Part shown: positions 7,732-15,532 of the stretch, in pieces
How positions within the stretch are numbered: position 1 is the stretch's first letter
Layout: every line of letters starts with the position of its first letter
Assembly (NCBI RefSeq): GCF_900095225.1
Contig: NZ_LT607441.1
Coordinates: 1 to 35,145, forward strand
Direction: 5' to 3'
Source of the DNA: Pseudomonas sp. UMAB-08
GTDB lineage: Bacteria > Pseudomonadota > Gammaproteobacteria > Pseudomonadales > Pseudomonadaceae
Length of the DNA: 35,145 bases
Translations under genes and position numbers: made by a program
The notes under the pieces: generated by a model
Told to the model about the DNA's origin: nothing
The model's database searches: none
The model's input: the letters and a program-made list of their open reading frames with translations, nothing else

Positions 7732-8471
7732 TAATTCTGCACTTTGACCGTGTGCAGAGTGATGTCTACCACGTCACCGTCGGCACCGACTTGCGGCATT
7801 TCGATCCAGTCGCCGACCCGCAGCATGTCGTTGCTGGTCAACTGCACGCTGGCGACGAATGACAGCAGGGTGTCTTTGTAGACCAACAGAATCACTGCCG
7901 ACATTGCGCCCAGGCCCGACAACAGCAGCAGCGGCGACCGGTCTATCAGGGTCGCGACGATAATGATTGCGCCAAAGATGTACAGAATCATCTTCGCCAG
8001 TTGTACGTAGCCTTTGATCGAGCGGGTGCGGGCGTGAGCGGTGCGGGCGTAGATATCCAGCAGAGCATTCAGCAGGGCGCCCAGAGCCAGCACCTGGAAC
8101 AGGATGGTGAACGCCAGCGCCACATTCCCGAGGAAGTGGTTGCTGGTCTTGCTCAGTTCCGGCACCAGGTTCAGCCCGAACTGGATGACCAGAGAAGGCA
8201 CCATCTGCGCTAACCGGTGAAAAAGCTTGTTGTGCAGTAAATCGACAACCCAGTGCATGGCCGGTTGTCGGCCCAGCAATTTGGCCATGTGCAGGATGAC
8301 GAAACGCGCTACTCGGCCCAACGTCAGCGCGACAACCAACAGCAGCACCAACCCCAAACCAGCGTGTAATGCAGGGTGTTGATCGAGCATGCCCCAGAGT
8401 TCCTGGGTGCGTAGCCATACCGTTTGAATGTCCATGGATGCGAGTGATAGTCCTGTCATTAGGGTCAGCAA
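7725..8471 (-). pseudogene. N-terminal fragment of the YbdG/MscS-family mechanosensitive channel
   Basis: About 245 codons encode the membrane part and the start of the MscS beta domain. Hydrophobic helices are followed by the pore-region sequence LLLLSGLGAMSAVILLVYKD and then GDWIEMPQVGADGDVVDITL and HTVKVQNY. The family continues with a DKTITTIP-type segment, but here two foreign codons end in TGA at 7725. The C-terminal end survives at 714-940. An osmotic safety valve of this family needs the C-terminal cage, so this piece is probably non-functional, though the pore helix remains. The start is uncertain: TTG 8471 has AGGA nine bases upstream, and ATG 8459 and ATG 8435 are alternatives. It diverges from the helicase gene. 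Confidence 0.85.
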
Positions 8472-8636
8472 TTAGAACATTCCTGCCCCCTAATCGTCCG
8501 TCGTGTGCAAATCGAGTAACAAAAAACTCACCTTTTACTAAAGAAATAGCCCTTATGTCGTAAAGAAACTCGGCCTCGGCGCTCGAAACCGTTAGGCTAT
8601 GCGACTGTTTTTTTGTTTTTCGTCGAGGTAGCACCC

Positions 8637-9983
8637 GTGTTTTCCCAATTCGCCCTGCACGAACGCCTGCTTAAAGCCGTGGCCGAGCTTAAATTTGTCG
8701 AGCCTACGCCTGTGCAAGCAGCAGCCATCCCGCTGGCGCTGGAAGGGCATGACCTGCGGGTGACTGCCCAAACCGGCAGCGGCAAAACTGCGGCTTTCGT
8801 GCTGCCAATCCTCAATCGCCTGATGGGCCCGTCCAAGGTTCGCGTCGACATTCGCGCAGTGATTCTGCTGCCGACCCGCGAACTGGCGCAGCAGACCCTC
8901 AAGGAAGTCGAGCGGTTCTCCCAGTTCACGTTCATCAAATCCGGCCTGATCACTGGCGGTGAGGACTTCAAGGTCCAGGCCGCCATGTTGCGCAAGGTTC
9001 CGGACATCCTGATCGGCACCCCTGGGCGCCTGCTGGAGCAACTCAATGCCGGTAACCTGGACCTGTCGCAGGTCGAAGTGCTGGTGCTTGATGAAGCCGA
9101 CCGCATGCTCGACATGGGCTTTGCCGAAGACGTCGAACGTCTGGCCGGCGAGTGCAAGAATCGCGAGCAAACCCTGCTGTTCTCGGCAACCACCGGCGGT
9201 GCCGGCCTGCGCGAAATGATCAGCAAGATCCTGACGGATCCACAGCACCTGCAAGTCAACAGCGTGAGTGAGCTGGCTGCGGGTACGCGTCAGCAGATCA
9301 TCACTGCCGACCACAACAGCCATAAAGAGAAGATCGTCCATTGGCTGCTGGCCAACGAGACGTATCAAAAAGCTATTATCTTCACCAACACCCGCGCCAT
9401 GGCCGACCGTCTTTATGGTCGTTTAGTCGCGCTGGAGTACAAGGCATTTGTTCTGCACGGCGACAAGGACCAGAAAGATCGCAAGCTGGCCATCGACCGT
9501 CTGAAGCAGGGCGGCGTGAAGATCCTGGTAGCCACTGATGTGGCGGCCCGTGGTCTGGACGTTGAAGGTCTGGACATGGTGATCAACTTCGATATGCCAC
9601 GCAGCGGCGATGACTACGTCCACCGTATTGGCCGTACTGGCCGTGCCGGTGGCGAAGGCCTGGCAATTTCGTTGATCTGCCATGGCGACTGGAACTTGAT
9701 GTCCAGCGTCGAGCGCTATTTGAAGCAGAGCTTCGAGCGTCGTGTGATCAAGGAAGTCAAAGGCACCTACGGCGGGCCGAAAAAGGTCAAGGCGTCGGGC
9801 AAGGCTGTCGGCGTGAAGAAGAAAAAGACCGGCGACAAGAAAACCGACAAGAAAGGCAGCGCCAAGGCGCCGACCAAACGCAAGATAACCAATCGGCCAA
9901 AAACCGACGCGTTGTCGTTGGTCAGTGCAGACGGCAAGGCTCCGTTGAAAAAACGCAAGCCAGAAGCGCCTGCTGCTGAATAA
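8637..9983 (+). CDS. DEAD-box ATP-dependent RNA helicase
   Basis: The protein is a complete two-domain DEAD-box helicase that unwinds RNA duplexes, probably in ribosome assembly or RNA turnover. Motifs appear in order: EPTPVQAAAIP (Q-motif area), AQTGSGKT (I), PTRELAQQ (Ia), TPGR (Ib), DEAD (II), SAT (III), AIIFTNTR (IV), ATDVAARGLD (V) and HRIGRTGRAG (VI). The C-terminal ~75 residues form a Lys-rich tail typical of RNA-binding extensions. The start is GTG 8637, with GAGG at 8625-8628 eight bases upstream; a TTG at 8613 would add eight residues before the ribosome site. It resembles SrmB/RhlE-type enzymes, but I cannot fix which paralogue. A terminator follows directly. Confidence 0.93.
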   Translation: MFSQFALHERLLKAVAELKFVEPTPVQAAAIPLALEGHDLRVTAQTGSGKTAAFVLPILNRLMGPSKVRVDIRAVILLPTRELAQQTLKEVERFSQFTFIKSGLITGGEDFKVQAAMLRKVPDILIGTPGRLLEQLNAGNLDLSQVEVLVLDEADRMLDMGFAEDVERLAGECKNREQTLLFSATTGGAGLREMISKILTDPQHLQVNSVSELAAGTRQQIITADHNSHKEKIVHWLLANETYQKAIIFTNTRAMADRLYGRLVALEYKAFVLHGDKDQKDRKLAIDRLKQGGVKILVATDVAARGLDVEGLDMVINFDMPRSGDDYVHRIGRTGRAGGEGLAISLICHGDWNLMSSVERYLKQSFERRVIKEVKGTYGGPKKVKASGKAVGVKKKKTGDKKTDKKGSAKAPTKRKITNRPKTDALSLVSADGKAPLKKRKPEAPAAE

Positions 9984-10003
9984 GCCGTAAGCGATTCAAA
10001 AAA

Positions 10004-10038
10004 AGCCTGGCGTCCCCCGTGACGCTGGGCTTTTTTTT
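10004..10038 (+). terminator. Rho-independent terminator after the helicase
   Basis: GCCTGGCGTC pairs fully, with two G-T wobbles, with GACGCTGGGC, and eight T follow. It stands between the helicase and the convergent gene at 10049. Confidence 0.9.
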
Positions 10039-10048
10039 GCGCGACAGT

Positions 10049-10310
10049 TCAGCCATCTGCCTTCTGCGCGGCGCGGTCCAGATCCTTGATTCGCTGATCG
10101 ATCAACTGGCATTTGTCTGGCAAGTCCTTGCTGGCGGTGTCCAGGTTCATGTCTTTAATCTCCTGATTTATCTCCTTGGCCCTCATCGGATTTTTCTGGG
10201 TGATTTTCTGTACTTCCTGGGCCAGTTGCTCACGCTTGGCCGTGGCTTCTTCCGGGGTACATGGCGGTCAGTAAGGTCAGGGCGGTGGTGATGCTCAGCA
10301 GGGTTTTCAT
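10049..10310 (-). pseudogene. Small secreted/lipoprotein-like gene with a frameshift
   Basis: From ATG 10310 the frame reads MKTLLSITTALTLLTAM, a signal-peptide-like start, then leaves frame. The conserved-looking remainder is in another frame: CTPEEATAKREQLAQEVQK, then KEINQEIKDMNLDTASKDLP, then KCQLIDQRIKDLDRAAQK and a TGA at 10049-10051. Joining the two at GCCATG/TGTACC would give a protein of about 85 residues with a lipobox-like cysteine after the hydrophobic segment. A small indel near 10258-10262 explains the break. Similar small proteins of unknown function occur in Pseudomonas, as I remember. It is either a recent pseudogene or a sequencing error. Confidence 0.6.
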
Positions 10311-10477
10311 GGTCTGTCTCTTTGCGATGGGCTTACTTTACTGAGGGTGGGGCCCGGCAAAAGTTCTGCGCCTGACGGACGCTGAACGACCACTGCGAGA
10401 ACCTGTCACAACCTATGAGTGCCAATCCCGATGGCGGGAGGCCACGGACATTACCCATGCTGGCTGGAGGTTGGATC

Positions 10478-10870
10478 ATGACGCAATACAACTGGGACCT
10501 TATCGAACGCCTGCTTCACGAAGTGCAGAATAGCGCAGACAAAAGTTTTGCCCCGCGTGCTTACGCTGAAGACCAGGCGGCTGCTCAGGCGGCTGATGGC
10601 GAGCCCACCGGCAATCTGGATCATCTCAAAACGTTGGCTGCGGACTATGAAGCGTTGCTGCTCAAGCGCGGATTTATCGAGACTCGTCCTGAAGAGCAAG
10701 GTGGCAATGGCGAAAATTTTGTCCTGACCCCGCGCGGCGCGAGCTTGTTGGCGCTACTTGATAGCAGCATTCCGGGCAGTGAGCATCCGCGCCAGATACT
10801 CGACGAACAGGCCGATGCGTTGGACCCCGACACCTTTGATCAAGTCGCTGCCAAGGCTCAGATTGCTTGA
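10478..10870 (+). CDS. Small winged-helix-like protein (DUF2513-like)
   Basis: The protein has 130 residues from ATG 10478, with GGAGG at 10466-10470. The layout DWDLIERLLHEVQ-type helix, then HLKTLAADYEALLLKRGFIE, then NFVLTPRGASLLALLD recalls the winged-helix arrangement of DUF2513-type proteins: a helix, a recognition-like segment ending in 'GFI', and a 'LTPRG' wing. It would be a small cytosolic DNA-binding protein, possibly a regulator, but no target can be inferred. The C-terminal third is acidic. It is a single gene; the next gene is convergent. A longer frame from 10415 lacks a ribosome site. Confidence 0.7.
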   Translation: MTQYNWDLIERLLHEVQNSADKSFAPRAYAEDQAAAQAADGEPTGNLDHLKTLAADYEALLLKRGFIETRPEEQGGNGENFVLTPRGASLLALLDSSIPGSEHPRQILDEQADALDPDTFDQVAAKAQIA

Positions 10871-10926
10871 ATGAGTAGGGCGCGCTGAGCCATTAGCAGG
10901 CAACACGACGTGTCCCGGCCGCGCCC

Positions 10927-11652
10927 TCAGAAAAACGAGCGCACGGCCTTGAGGGTGAACATCCCTTCGCACTGGGCGTTATGCCCCGTGTAAGCACTGC
11001 AACTGTTGCCGCTCAGGCTTGAGTCGCTGTAAGTCAGGTTGAGGTCGACCCCAAACCAGGGGCGCGAGACATTCAGCGACCAGTCATTGAAGGCGCTCAC
11101 CGCACTGCCGTCGCTGATCATTTGCGGTGTATCGAACTGGTGATTGGCGTACTGCACCCGGAGGCCAAGACCCAGTGGCTGAAGCGTGCCCAAGTCAACG
11201 AACAAGGTGCTGTTGCGGTTCCCGGGGTCGTTGCTGAGTGCGGCGCCAAAGCGGCTGCCCAGCACGGTCAGCCCAGCGTAGAACTGGTGGCTGTCGGTCT
11301 GGCTGGCGTCCGGGTAAGTGTAGCGGATCATCCCCAGTTCATAGCCCAGGGTTTTGTCGAAGGGTTTCTTGAAGCCCAGGTACGAATCGACTTCCAGGGC
11401 AGCGCTGGAGGTGGCGCCCACGCTGGGTGACCATTGCCCCGCGTACCAGCCACTGTCGTGGGTCAGGTCCAGCCCGCCATGGAACGAACCGACACCCGTA
11501 GGCTGCACCAAACCTTGCGCCATGCTACGTGCCGGTGTGCTACCGAGCTTGAGGTCGAAGTCGCCGAGGTCGCGCTCCAGCAGTTGCGCGGAGGCCGACT
11601 GGCAGACCAGCAAGGCACTGAGCGCCAGCGCTCGATAGGTGTACGTGGACAT
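10927..11652 (-). CDS. TorF-family putative outer-membrane porin
   Basis: This 241-residue protein has a Sec signal peptide (ALALSALLVCQSASA). Alternating beta strands rich in aromatic and small residues follow, ending in phenylalanine (KAVRSFF), as outer-membrane barrels do. Segments such as SFHGGLDLTHDSGWYAGQW, SYLGFKKPF, LGYELGMIRYTYP and HQFYAGLTVLG match the pattern of TorF-family putative porins (TIGR02001, Gcw_chp). Two cysteines near the C-terminus (SGNSCSAYTGHNAQCEG) could form a disulfide in a loop. Substrate and role are unknown. The start is ATG 11652 with AGGAGTGA just upstream. It appears monocistronic. Confidence 0.85.
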   Translation of the reverse strand: MSTYTYRALALSALLVCQSASAQLLERDLGDFDLKLGSTPARSMAQGLVQPTGVGSFHGGLDLTHDSGWYAGQWSPSVGATSSAALEVDSYLGFKKPFDKTLGYELGMIRYTYPDASQTDSHQFYAGLTVLGSRFGAALSNDPGNRNSTLFVDLGTLQPLGLGLRVQYANHQFDTPQMISDGSAVSAFNDWSLNVSRPWFGVDLNLTYSDSSLSGNSCSAYTGHNAQCEGMFTLKAVRSFF

Positions 11653-11816
11653 GCTTCACTCCTGAAGAAGGCGACGGAGTGTCAGGGGTGACGTTGGCGC
11701 GCCTCTGGATTTGCGCGCAGGATCACGCAGAACCCGCGAAATAGAGCCTTGCAAGGATACCGGTGAAATGTGGGAGGTGCGGACCGTTCGTCGATCCGGT
11801 CGAATTGCCGAGGGGG

Positions 11817-12314
11817 TTAGAGCACCGGAGTGATCAAGCCGTTGGCGACATGGAGGGCTTGCTCGAACGACGGGTAACCGCTCTTGGCGACATCCAGGTC
11901 GGCATAGTTGGCGCGGTACTGTTCGGCTTTTTTGGCGTCGCTGCTGGCCAGTTGCTGGGCGAGCAGGGCGATTGCCAGTGGATGATTACGCTTGGCTGCC
12001 AGTTCGAGCAGGTCAATGGCTTCAGCGTTATCGCTGTTCGCACGTATCAACAGGACAGCCTGATAAAACTCGGCTTCACCGCTTCTGTCCTGACTGGCAG
12101 CACGCTCAAGCAATGCCTTGGCCAGTTCGATATTGTCGCTACCGCCTGCGCTGATCATCAGCTTGGCCTGGAGCATGTCGTTCTGATAGAGCAGATGCGT
12201 TGAGCGACAGAGGGCGTCGCCGGACGGTTCGTCGTAGCGGGTTGAGGTGTCGCAACGATGTGATGCACAACCACCCAGGCAAAGCAGTGCGCAGAAAAAC
12301 ATCCATTTGTTCAT
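11817..12314 (-). CDS. Small lipoprotein with Sel1/TPR-like helices
   Basis: The protein has 165 residues. The N-terminus MNKWMFFCALLCLGGCASH is a lipoprotein signal peptide with lipobox LGGC and lipidated C16. The mature part is helical: KALLERAASQDRSGEAEFYQ and LLELAAKRNHPLAIALLAQQ resemble degenerate Sel1/TPR repeats. It is expected at the outer membrane or periplasmic face, possibly as a protein-interaction scaffold. No partner is suggested by the neighbours: a porin lies 165 bp downstream on the same strand and a small protein upstream. Function unknown. Confidence 0.75.
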   Translation of the reverse strand: MNKWMFFCALLCLGGCASHRCDTSTRYDEPSGDALCRSTHLLYQNDMLQAKLMISAGGSDNIELAKALLERAASQDRSGEAEFYQAVLLIRANSDNAEAIDLLELAAKRNHPLAIALLAQQLASSDAKKAEQYRANYADLDVAKSGYPSFEQALHVANGLITPVL

Positions 12315-12497
12315 TGTGGATTCCGCGAAAGGAACTGACCGTCAAGTCATCATCCTGCCTGTCCCGCTACGGCTGTGCAACGTAGCTGTGTCAAAGGGCC
12401 AGGTAACGCTCGAGAAAAAGATCATGCAACGAAGGATCGATAGCCCTAGCGCCTTGAAAAACAAAGCGCATAGAGATCGACAATTGGGGCGGGGGTA

Positions 12498-12686
12498 TTA
12501 CTTCTTGCCGAGGGTGATTTGCTTGGACGGGCCGAAAGTCTGGCCGCTGACGCCTTTAGCAATCTCCTGAATCTGACCGCCAGATTTCAGGAACGTAGCA
12601 ATCTGTGCATTGATCGAGTCGCTGGTCTCAACGGCCGGAGCTGCCTTTGGTTTCGAGTTGGATGCTTTTACGCGCATGGCTTCCAT
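12498..12686 (-). CDS. Small conserved-looking protein, 62 residues, function unknown
   Basis: The sequence ends INAQIATFLKSGGQIQEI, then KGVSGQTFGPSKQITLGKK, after a Lys/Ala/Pro-rich flexible start. The ordered C-terminal half (helix, SGGQIQEI, then basic strand) is reminiscent of small Pseudomonas proteins of unknown function. ATG 12686 and ATG 12677 are both possible starts. It may bind nucleic acid because it is small and basic, but this is only inferred. Confidence 0.55.
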   Translation of the reverse strand: MEAMRVKASNSKPKAAPAVETSDSINAQIATFLKSGGQIQEIAKGVSGQTFGPSKQITLGKK

Positions 12687-13047
12687 TAACCTATGTAAAA
12701 TTCAATACGGCCAGCAATTGTATATGAAATGCTTGACAATTGCTTGGTAAATATAGCCCTGAAACGCATAGGGGTTGGGCCTCTCCTGCCGGACAGGCCG
12801 TCACGGTATTGGGTCGCAACTGACTGTTTTAACTGAGAAGTTATTTCAGGCGCGGATTCTTCTGGAATAGCGCTGGGGGCCAGGGCCTCTATTGATCTGA
12901 CGAGCGGAGCGGCTGGGCGCTCAGCGTCATGAGCAAATCTTTGATTTTTATAGCCTTTCTGATCGGTCTCGCGCCTCGTCGGCGGGAGCCGCGAACACAA
13001 TGGCAAACTCGGGTAGAATGCCGCCCACGCAATGAGGGTATTTGGAA
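12687..13047. other. Intergenic region before cvfB with no recognised gene
   Basis: A 106-codon minus-strand open frame (12686-13006) covers most of this stretch, but its protein is Arg/Pro/Ser-rich without recognisable features. I see no RNA gene. The promoters of the divergent genes at 12686 and 13048 must lie here. Confidence 0.5.
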
Positions 13048-13884
13048 ATGGCTTTAGTCGGGCGCTACAACAGCTTGCAAGTGGTAAAACACACTAACTT
13101 TGGTTTGTATCTGGACGGCGCTCAGGACGGCGAAATTTTGCTGCCCAATCGCTATATCCCGAAAGATATTCCCAGTGAAGATGAGGACTGGCTCAATGTC
13201 TTCGTTTACCTGGACAGTGACGACAAGCTGATTGCCACCACTGAGAAACCAAAGGTCCAGGTCGGTGAGTTCGCCAGCTTGAAAGTCCTTGAAGTGAACA
13301 GCATTGGTATTTTCCTTGATTGGGGCCTGTCCAAGGATCTGTTGCTGCCTTACTCCGAAGAAAAGCATTCGTTGCAGGCCGGCGATTATTGCGTGGTCCA
13401 CGTTTATCTGGACAAACACACGCGCCGGATCACCGCCACCGCCCGGCTGGATCGCTACCTGGATAAGACGCCTGCCGATTATAAGGTCGGACAGGAAGTC
13501 AATTTGCTGGTGGCTGAAGCGACGGACATGGGCTTCAAGGCCATTATCAACAACAAGCATTGGGGCCTGATTCACAAGAACGAAGTGTTCAAATTCTTGC
13601 GCCCGGGCAAAGAAGAGAAAGGCTTCATCAAAGAAATTCGCGCCGACGGCAATATCAGCCTGAGCCTGCAGCCTGTGGGTGAGGAAGCGGCCAGCAGTCT
13701 GAACTCGAAGATCCTCACCAAGTTGCGGGAAAACAACGGCGTGTTGCCGGTCAGCGACAAGAGCGATCCGCAAGTGATCAGCGGCTTGTTCGGGGTCAGC
13801 AAAGGTAACTTCAAAAAAGCGATTGGTGCGCTGTACAAGCAGGGCCAGATCGTGATTCACGCGGACCGCATCGAGCTGGTCTGA
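13048..13884 (+). CDS. cvfB: S1-domain RNA-binding protein CvfB
   Basis: The protein has 278 residues from ATG 13048, with GAGGG at 13034-13038; an in-frame TTG at 13042 adds two residues. It matches the CvfB/YitL family: several S1-like beta-barrel repeats followed by a C-terminal winged helix. Visible repeats are VGRYNSLQVVKHTNFGLYLD, VGEFASLKVLEVNSIGIFLD and VGQEVNLLVAEATDMGFKAI, each with the 'G..L.V......G..L' S1 pattern. The winged helix covers NGVLPVSDKSDPQVISGLFG and FKKAIGALYKQGQIVI. Family members bind RNA; in Staphylococcus CvfB affects virulence-gene expression. In Pseudomonas a general post-transcriptional role is likely. The gene stands alone. Confidence 0.92.
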   Translation: MALVGRYNSLQVVKHTNFGLYLDGAQDGEILLPNRYIPKDIPSEDEDWLNVFVYLDSDDKLIATTEKPKVQVGEFASLKVLEVNSIGIFLDWGLSKDLLLPYSEEKHSLQAGDYCVVHVYLDKHTRRITATARLDRYLDKTPADYKVGQEVNLLVAEATDMGFKAIINNKHWGLIHKNEVFKFLRPGKEEKGFIKEIRADGNISLSLQPVGEEAASSLNSKILTKLRENNGVLPVSDKSDPQVISGLFGVSKGNFKKAIGALYKQGQIVIHADRIELV

Positions 13885-14004
13885 AGGCTCGGTCTTTCCG
13901 AACGCAGTGCCGACAGGCCAGGGTGTGGCCCCGCAGTGCGTTCGATCCGCGGCCCGTTTAAGGAAAAAGCCCACGCAGCCGGCTCAATCTCACAGGGATG
14001 TCTC

Positions 14005-14406
14005 ATGGGAAAATACCTCACGGCCTATATCAGCGCCCTTCTGGTGTTCGTTGTGTGCGACGGGATCTGGCTTGGCCTGTTGATGGGGCCTACCTACCAG
14101 GCATGGCTAGGGCCGTTAATGCTGAAGCAACCGTTGTGGGGGCCGGCCGTGACCTTCTACATGCTGTATGGCGTGGGGATCGTGGTGTTCGGCGTCATGC
14201 CGGGCCTGCGGCGGGGGAGGCTGGCGCAGGCAGCAGGACGTAGCGCGTTGCTCGGGTTGATTGCCTACGGTACGTATGACTTGACCAACTGGGCGACGCT
14301 GCAAGGCTGGCCGACGCAAATGGCGCTGGTTGATCTGGCGTGGGGCACCGTGGTGTCGGGCCTGGCGGGGGCAGGAAGTTTCCTGTGGACGCGCAGGTTT
14401 GCGTGA
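14005..14406 (+). CDS. DUF2177 family integral membrane protein
   Basis: The protein has 133 residues from ATG 14005, preceded by CAGGGATG. It consists of about four hydrophobic segments: YLTAYISALLVFVVCDGIWL, then WGPAVTFYMLYGVGIVVFGV, a third carrying ALLGLIAYGTYDLTNWATL, and a last ALVDLAWGTVVSGLAGAGSF. The acidic residues in 'CDGIWL', 'YGTYDLTN' and 'VDLAWG' inside membrane segments are hallmarks of DUF2177. Function is unknown; it acts in the inner membrane. It ends at a hairpin shared with the convergent gene at 14457. Confidence 0.88.
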   Translation: MGKYLTAYISALLVFVVCDGIWLGLLMGPTYQAWLGPLMLKQPLWGPAVTFYMLYGVGIVVFGVMPGLRRGRLAQAAGRSALLGLIAYGTYDLTNWATLQGWPTQMALVDLAWGTVVSGLAGAGSFLWTRRFA

Positions 14407-14407
14407 G

Positions 14408-14430
14408 CCTGGGGATGTGATGTCCCCAGG
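14408..14430. terminator. Hairpin between two convergent genes
   Basis: CCTGGGGA (14408-14415) pairs perfectly with TCCCCAGG (14423-14430) around a 7-nt loop, just after the DUF2177 stop. It lacks a T run on either side, so termination strength is uncertain. It sits where a bidirectional terminator would be expected. Confidence 0.6.
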
Positions 14431-14456
14431 ACAGCCTATCTGCTTTGGCAGGAAGC

Positions 14457-14837
14457 CTATTTCTGCACGAATGACGCGAACGGCACATTGGCACCCGCTG
14501 GGCGAACATCCTTGAGGAACGAGTCCTTGTCGGCGCTCAGTTCCAGGCTGAGGCTCGCGTTGCGTTTGTCCTTGTTGCGGACCACCAGACCTTCCATATG
14601 ATCGCGCAGATACACCGTTGGCACTTTCAAATGCAGCAGTTCATCGGTGCTTGGCGTGTGCAGTAGCAAGTGCACCCACTCGTATTGACCGATCTTCAGG
14701 CGGCTCATGGGCAGGTCAAACCACCAGATGTTCTTGTTGGTGTTCAGCACCGTGAAATGAGTGTTGTTGACACCGAGCACGGCACCGCCGAGTTCCTGGT
14801 TCCTACGAGCGATGGCCAGCTTTTTATCGAGTTTCAT
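14457..14837 (-). CDS. Conserved hypothetical protein, 126 residues
   Basis: The start is ATG 14837 (MKLDKKLAIARRNQ), with AGGAAC just upstream; a longer frame to 14885 is less likely. The sequence is soluble, with alternating strands: GAVLGVNNTHFTVLNTN, IWWFDLPMSRLKIGQYEWVH, LLHLKVPTVYLRDHMEGLVV, then SLSLELSADKDSFLKDV. There is no signal peptide or membrane segment, so it is probably cytosolic. I do not recognise a characterised family. It is monocistronic. Its 5' leader contains a perfect hairpin (14868-14883). Confidence 0.75.
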   Translation of the reverse strand: MKLDKKLAIARRNQELGGAVLGVNNTHFTVLNTNKNIWWFDLPMSRLKIGQYEWVHLLLHTPSTDELLHLKVPTVYLRDHMEGLVVRNKDKRNASLSLELSADKDSFLKDVRPAGANVPFASFVQK

Positions 14838-14867
14838 AACGTTCCTGTGGATCTGTGTGTACAGCGC

Positions 14868-14969
14868 GGTGGCCTTGGCCACCACAGCCTGACTGCGTCG
14901 CGCATTCTCGGGGGTTGTTGCGCAAACTTAAAGTTAAACCTGCATTACCCGGTGAAATCGCCGGGTTTT
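14868..14969 (+). other. Two hairpins, the second terminator-like, upstream of csbD
   Basis: GGTGGCC (14868-14874) pairs with GGCCACC (14877-14883). Further on, ACCCGG (14947-14952) pairs with CCGGGT (14961-14966) and continues into TTTT. On the plus strand this second hairpin looks like an intrinsic terminator, but no plus-strand gene ends before it. It may end a short untranslated RNA, or act as an attenuator. Confidence 0.4.
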
Positions 14970-15094
14970 AGAGGATTGAGTCTGCGACGAACGGAAAGAC
15001 CGACCGGGAAAATATTTGAAACTCTGCGCGACGAAGGTGGGTCAATCCTTATGTCGAGGTTATGACGCTTATTTTCCTACTCTGGAGAAACACC

Positions 15095-15286
15095 ATGAGC
15101 AGTACTGGCGATAAAATCAAAGGCATGACCAACGAAGCAGTGGGTAACGTCAAGCAAGGCATTGGCAAAGCCACTGACAACTCGAAACTCAGGTCTGAAG
15201 GCAAGGCCCAGGAAATCAAAGGTAAAACCCAGGAAGCCGTAGGCAAAGCAAAGGATGCGGTGAAAAAGGGTATCGATAAAATCTGA
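15095..15286 (+). CDS. CsbD family stress-response protein
   Basis: The protein has 63 residues from ATG 15095, with GGAG at 15084-15087. It is a small, hydrophilic, Lys/Gly-rich helical protein of the CsbD family: SSTGDKIKGMTNEAVGNVKQ, then SEGKAQEIKGKTQEAVGKAK. CsbD proteins accumulate under general stress (sigma-B in Bacillus; osmotic and stationary-phase stress in proteobacteria), and their molecular role is unknown. It is cytosolic and monocistronic, followed by a strong hairpin at 15313-15340. Confidence 0.92.
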   Translation: MSSTGDKIKGMTNEAVGNVKQGIGKATDNSKLRSEGKAQEIKGKTQEAVGKAKDAVKKGIDKI

Positions 15287-15312
15287 GTGTGTAAGCGGGT
15301 TTGAAGTGAATC

Positions 15313-15340
15313 ACAACGGTCATCTTTTGATGGCCGTTGT
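15313..15340 (+). terminator. Rho-independent terminator after csbD
   Basis: ACAACGGTCATC pairs with GATGGCCGTTGT (one G-T wobble) around TTTT, and TCTATCT follows. The stem is long, the T tract weak. Confidence 0.78.
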
Positions 15341-15532
15341 TCTATCTGGTCATGCTGTTTACAGGGCGTGAGTAACGGGCCGAATAACCGGGAAAGGATT
15401 GAGACCTCTTTAGCATCGCCAATTGGGCTACCTTAAGGTAGAACGCCTGCCTGTGGACAGACAGGCTGAGCAGTTGAAGCGCCCACCTATCGATCAACGA
15501 AGTCGGCTTGAGTTGTAGGGTAAGGAGATACG

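Noticed and set aside
7774..8634. Long second minus-strand frame over the channel fragment
   Set aside because: It is out of frame with the recognisable MscS sequence and is low-complexity Arg/Gly/Pro-rich.
8592..9368. Long antisense frames under the helicase gene
   Set aside because: They mirror the coding strand of a high-GC gene and show no protein family.
10877..10926. Terminator between the winged-helix-like gene and the porin gene
   Set aside because: AGGGCGCG and CGCGCCCT can pair, but the loop is over 30 nt and no T run follows.
12686..13006. 106-codon minus-strand frame before cvfB
   Set aside because: Arg/Pro/Ser-rich, no recognisable domain, and no convincing ribosome site.
13054..13974. 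306-codon frame antisense to cvfB
   Set aside because: The S1-repeat protein on the plus strand is clear; the antisense frame is a shadow.
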